From an uncultured Rikenellaceae bacterium (GTDB lineage Bacteria > Bacteroidota > Bacteroidia > Bacteroidales > Rikenellaceae), in the NCBI GenBank assembly GCA_947038135.1, contig CAMQVM010000058.1:1-8119 (forward strand): a stretch of 8,119 nt of DNA, read 5' to 3'. Position numbers and translations under genes: made by a program. Every line of letters begins with the position of its first letter. Position 1 is the stretch's first letter. Shown one piece after another: positions 5,140-8,119 of this stretch. The notes under the pieces were generated by a model. That model worked only from the letters and a program-made list of their open reading frames with translations. It ran no database searches and was not told where the DNA came from.

Positions 5140-5204
5140 TTACAGGCTCGTAAAATATTAGAAATCTATACTCTAAAGCGTCGTTTTTTATTATCTATAT
5201 TGAC

Positions 5205-5222
5205 ACTATTAATATTAATAGT
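5205..5222. repeat. 18-bp perfect palindrome in the divergent intergenic region
   Basis: ACTATTAAT (5205-5213) is followed immediately by its reverse complement ATTAATAGT (5214-5222). It lies between the two divergent promoters, about 31 bases before the -33 box of the MBL-fold gene and 65 bases upstream of the SGNH -33 box. It may be an activator or repressor site. Its sequence is nearly all A/T, which raises the chance of coincidence. Confidence 0.4.
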
Positions 5223-5253
5223 AGATATTTAGCAATTTTTGTATTTTAAATTA

Positions 5254-5284
5254 TTTATAAATAGCAAATTATTTCGTACCTTTA
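5254..5284 (+). promoter_or_regulatory. Promoter of the MBL-fold/SDR operon
   Basis: TTTA (5254-5257), a 19-base spacer and TACCTTTA (5277-5284) differ from TTTG-N19-TAnnTTTG by one base in each box. TACCTTTG-like sequences are common -7 boxes in Bacteroidales. Transcription would begin near 5291, about 28 bases before the ATG at 5319. Confidence 0.65.
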
Positions 5285-5318
5285 CACAAATTAGATATTT
5301 TTTACAAATTTTAAACCT

Positions 5319-6083
5319 ATGAGAAGCATTACATTTTTAGGAACAGGAACATCGCAAGGAGTGCCAATGATTGGGTGCGACTGTGAGGTTTGCAGCTCAA
5401 CAGATAAGCGCAACAACCGCCTTCGAAGCTCTGTACTCATTGAGTATGGTGGCTATGTTATCGTTATAGATGCAGGAATGGATTTTAGATATCAAATGCT
5501 TCGTGAAAATGTACGTAGCATAGATGCTATACTATTAACACACGAACATAAAGACCATATTGGTGGTGTAGATGATATACGGGCATTTAACTACCTTTTA
5601 GGCAGAGCAGTAGATATATATGCTGAACAGAGAGTTTTAGATGTAGTGAAGAAAGATTACGATTATGCATTTGCTGATAATAGATACTCGGGAGTTCCTA
5701 GAATGGTAACTCACCCGATAGATATATCGCCATTTAATATAGGTGAGCTAGAGGTTATTCCTATTAGAGGAATGCATCACAAGCTTCCAGTGTTGGGTTA
5801 TAGGGTTGGTGATATATGCTATATTACCGATATAAACCATATTGAACAGAGCGAGATAGATAAGATAAAGGGTGTAGATGTTTTAGTGGTTAATGCGCTA
5901 CAAAAAGAGAACCATATATCTCACTTTACACTTGCACAAGCACTAGATTTAATTGAAAAAGTTGCACCACAAAGAGCCTACCTAACTCATATATCTCACT
6001 TAATGGGACTGCATGAAGAGGTAGAGTTAGAGCTTCCAGAGGGGGTGTTTTTAGCATACGATAAATTAAAAATAATATTATAG
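5319..6083 (+). CDS. PhnP-like metallo-beta-lactamase-fold hydrolase
   Basis: This is a cytoplasmic zinc or manganese hydrolase of the MBL fold, 254 residues, closest in layout to PhnP (phosphoribosyl 1,2-cyclic phosphate phosphodiesterase). FLGTGTSQGVP is at residues 6-16. A Cys cluster G-C-D-C-E-V-C at 19-25 resembles the structural zinc site of PhnP. The metal motif HEHKDH is at 75-80, with His153/His154, Asp171 (YITD), and LTHISH at 222-227 supplying the remaining ligands. No signal peptide is present. The start ATG at 5319 fits the family N-terminus and a promoter just upstream. No phosphonate (phn) genes are nearby, so the PhnP reaction should not be assumed; a broader phosphodiesterase role is equally possible. 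The SDR gene follows after 4 bases, implying co-transcription. Confidence 0.85.
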   Translation: MRSITFLGTGTSQGVPMIGCDCEVCSSTDKRNNRLRSSVLIEYGGYVIVIDAGMDFRYQMLRENVRSIDAILLTHEHKDHIGGVDDIRAFNYLLGRAVDIYAEQRVLDVVKKDYDYAFADNRYSGVPRMVTHPIDISPFNIGELEVIPIRGMHHKLPVLGYRVGDICYITDINHIEQSEIDKIKGVDVLVVNALQKENHISHFTLAQALDLIEKVAPQRAYLTHISHLMGLHEEVELELPEGVFLAYDKLKIIL

Positions 6084-6087
6084 AAAT

Positions 6088-6894
6088 ATGAATTTCAGAG
6101 AAAAAACCGTTATTATAACAGGGGCGTCTTCAGGGATTGGAAAATCACTAGCTTTTGAATTTGCGTCTTTAGGTGCAAATGTAGTTTTAGGAGCACGCAA
6201 TTTAACAGCACTTAATGAAATATCTGCTACTATTGGAGGTGAAAAATCGCTGGCGATGGAGTGCGATGTAGTAAATCCTGAAGATTGCAAGATGTTGATT
6301 GAGGGGGCCGTGGCAAAGTTTGGATCGGTAGATATATTAATATGCAATGCTGGTATATCTATGCGTGCAATGTTTGATGACACCGACCTGTCAGTGCTGC
6401 ATAAGCTTATGGATGTAAATTTTTGGGGTACTGTAAACTGCTGTAAATATGCCTTGCCTCACATACAACATAGCAGAGGTTCGATAGTGGGAGTATCATC
6501 TGTGGCTGGGCTGCATGGGTTACCTGCACGTACGGGATACAGCGCTTCGAAGTATGCTATGACAGGGTTTTTAGAGACCCTACGTATCGAAAACCTAAAG
6601 AAAGGTGTTCATGTAATGATTGCTATGCCTGGGTTTACCGCCTCAAATGTACGGTTTACTGCTCTTACAGCAGATGGAACACCACAAGGAGTTTCACCTC
6701 GTGAAGAGGGTAAAATGATGAGTAGCGAAGAGGTGGCTGCAATTATAGCTCGTGGAGTGTATAAGCGCAAACGTATATCACTAATGGAGTTTCAAGGAAG
6801 GGCAACATTTATTATCAAGAAATTTTTTCCTCGCTTGTTAGACAGGTTATTTTTTAACCATATGCAAAAAGAAAACAATAGCCCCATGAATTAG
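6088..6894 (+). CDS. Short-chain dehydrogenase/reductase (SDR)
   Basis: This is an NAD(P)-dependent oxidoreductase of the classical SDR family, 268 residues. The cofactor-binding TGASSGIG is at residues 11-18 and the CNAG strand motif at 86-89. Asn111, Ser138 (in VSSVAG), Tyr151 and Lys155 (YSASK) make up the catalytic tetrad. PGFTASN (181-187) follows the PG motif after the active site. The Arg37 in LGARN, just after the second beta strand, hints at NADPH preference. The C-terminus has a basic, aromatic stretch (FIIKKFFPRLLDRLFF, 241-256) that might associate with membranes. The substrate cannot be told from sequence; sugar, lipid or steroid alcohols are all possible. Four bases separate it from the MBL-fold gene, so they share a transcript. 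Confidence 0.88.
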   Translation: MNFREKTVIITGASSGIGKSLAFEFASLGANVVLGARNLTALNEISATIGGEKSLAMECDVVNPEDCKMLIEGAVAKFGSVDILICNAGISMRAMFDDTDLSVLHKLMDVNFWGTVNCCKYALPHIQHSRGSIVGVSSVAGLHGLPARTGYSASKYAMTGFLETLRIENLKKGVHVMIAMPGFTASNVRFTALTADGTPQGVSPREEGKMMSSEEVAAIIARGVYKRKRISLMEFQGRATFIIKKFFPRLLDRLFFNHMQKENNSPMN

Positions 6895-7002
6895 TGTTGC
6901 TATATCAACGTGCGCTGAAGATAGAACTTTGTGCTGAGTGATGATGGGTTTGGAATAACAATTAATAATAAAAATTAATAACAATAATTAAATATTTAAC
7001 AG

Positions 7003-8119
7003 ATGAGAAAGACAAAGAGTATCAAAATGTTTTTAACTGCAGCCATATTAACAACAGTGGTGTCATGTGCAGAACAAGCGCCAATTGGCGATACAGCAAT
7101 TATACCACAGCCCTACAAAATGGAGCTTACAGAGGGAAACTACACAATAAACAAAACCACCACAATAGGCATAAGCGATGAGTCGCTACGTCCTGCGGCA
7201 GAGTTTTTACAATCAACAATAAAACGAGCAATAGGCGGAGATATTACCATCGACACTAAGGGTGATATAATGTTATCGTTAAACACAACTATCAAAAATA
7301 AAGAGGGTTATACACTAGCAGTAGATGCCAATGGTGTTACAATAGCTGGTGGCGGCTACGGTGGTGTGTTATATGGTATAGAGTCATTGCGCCAATTGTT
7401 TCCTAAGCAAGCAGAAATAGGTGGTGTGATTGAGGCTATGAGCGTATCATTTGTAAATATCGAAGATGCTCCATATTATAGCTGGAGAGGGTATATGCTA
7501 GATGTATCTCGCCATTTTTACACTCCCGATGAGGTGAAAAGCTTTTTAGACATGATGGCATACTATAAGCTAAATCTTTTTCATTGGCACTTAACAGACG
7601 ACCAAGGGTGGAGGATAGAGATAAAGCAATATCCACTACTTACCGAAAACGGAGCATGGAGAGAGCTTAATAAGCATGACAGAGCGTGTCAAAACCTCGA
7701 ACTATCGCAAGATAACAGCGACTACAAGCTAGATAGTACCAAAATGAAGATTACAGGACAAGATACACTATATGGTGGATACTACACGCAAGATGAAATT
7801 CGTGATATAGTAAAGTATGCCAAAAATCTTAATATAGATGTGCTTCCTGAGATAGATATGCCAGGTCACTTTCTATCAGGTGTAGAGAACTATGATAATG
7901 TAGCGTGCTTTAACGAAACAGGATGGGGAGAGCTTTTCTCATCACCAATATGTCCAGGTAAAGAGAGCGCATTAGAGTTCAGTAAGAATATATACAAAGA
8001 GGTGTTTGAGCTCTTTCCTTTTGCGTATGTTCACCTTGGTGCCGACGAGGTAGATAAAACCAACTGGGAGAAGTGTGCAGATTGCCAAAAGCGTATGCGT
8101 AAAAACGGACTGAAAAATG
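7003..8119 (+). CDS. Beta-N-acetylhexosaminidase lipoprotein, GH20 (runs off right edge)
   Basis: This secreted lipid-anchored enzyme removes terminal beta-linked GlcNAc or GalNAc from glycans. The first 372 codons are present. MRKTKSIKMFLTAAILTTVVSC is a lipoprotein signal with lipobox V-V-S-C and modified Cys22. A GH20b-type N-terminal domain spans about 33-145, followed by the catalytic barrel from about 160 (YYSWRGYMLDVSRHF). HWHLTDDQGWR is at 194-204, EIDMPGH at 283-289, and HLGADEV holds the catalytic Asp348-Glu349 pair used in substrate-assisted catalysis. All key residues seen are intact. A typical family member runs to about 500-780 residues, so a large C-terminal part is missing. 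The ATG at 7003 is preceded by a 44-base A/T-rich leader. The gene lies 108 bases after the SDR with no terminator in between, so read-through is possible. Confidence 0.93.
   Translation, partial: MRKTKSIKMFLTAAILTTVVSCAEQAPIGDTAIIPQPYKMELTEGNYTINKTTTIGISDESLRPAAEFLQSTIKRAIGGDITIDTKGDIMLSLNTTIKNKEGYTLAVDANGVTIAGGGYGGVLYGIESLRQLFPKQAEIGGVIEAMSVSFVNIEDAPYYSWRGYMLDVSRHFYTPDEVKSFLDMMAYYKLNLFHWHLTDDQGWRIEIKQYPLLTENGAWRELNKHDRACQNLELSQDNSDYKLDSTKMKITGQDTLYGGYYTQDEIRDIVKYAKNLNIDVLPEIDMPGHFLSGVENYDNVACFNETGWGELFSSPICPGKESALEFSKNIYKEVFELFPFAYVHLGADEVDKTNWEKCADCQKRMRKNGLKN

Noticed and set aside
6078..6383. Minus-strand ORF of 101 codons
   Set aside because: Antisense to the start of the SDR gene, whose TGASSGIG motif fixes the real frame.
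6922..6931. TAGAACTTTG as a promoter box for the GH20 gene
   Set aside because: The spacing inside the box is wrong (TA-N4-TTTG) and no TTTG lies 19-21 bases upstream.
7436..7636. Minus-strand ORF of 66 codons
   Set aside because: Antisense to the GH20 catalytic domain.

Overview
The window looks like an AT-rich Bacteroidetes chromosome, most likely order Bacteroidales; I cannot name a genus. The support is: promoters of the Bacteroidetes type (TTTG, about 19 bases, TAnnTTTG); A/T-rich translation starts with almost no Shine-Dalgarno sequences; a Bacteroidetes-style prephenate dehydratase N-terminus; and a GH20 lipoprotein typical of glycan-degrading members of the phylum. No mobile element, CRISPR array, rRNA or tRNA was seen.

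Left part, all on the minus strand (read right to left). A membrane-anchored SGNH/GDSL hydrolase (3377-5083) has its own well-formed promoter, which lies inside a long inverted repeat. A 526-base non-coding stretch follows, with a candidate promoter, a hairpin and two tiny ORFs. Then manC (GDP-mannose synthesis) and mqnC (futalosine route to menaquinone) overlap by 14 bases. A 407-base regulatory region follows, and then the start of pheA (prephenate dehydratase), which runs off the left edge.

The most striking element is that regulatory region. Just before pheA is a 25-codon leader ORF in which 9 of codons 4-16 are Phe or Tyr. It is followed by a 12-bp intrinsic terminator hairpin ending 16 bases before the pheA start. 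Three short segments (401-407, 367-374, 314-321) can pair as 1:2 or 2:3, and segment 3 is also the 5' arm of the terminator. This is the layout of a ribosome-mediated phe attenuator. Upstream of it lies a separate four-codon ORF with a near-perfect Shine-Dalgarno sequence, which is odd for this phylum and unexplained.

Right part, all on the plus strand. A divergent promoter region (5084-5318) carries two palindromes. A PhnP-like metallo-beta-lactamase-fold hydrolase (5319-6083) and a short-chain dehydrogenase (6088-6894) are 4 bases apart and probably form an operon. A secreted beta-N-acetylhexosaminidase lipoprotein of family GH20 (7003 onward) is cut by the right edge.

The genes do not form one pathway. 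They cover amino-acid synthesis, quinone synthesis, sugar-nucleotide supply, envelope esterase chemistry and glycan breakdown. The novelty lies mainly in the non-coding regions.
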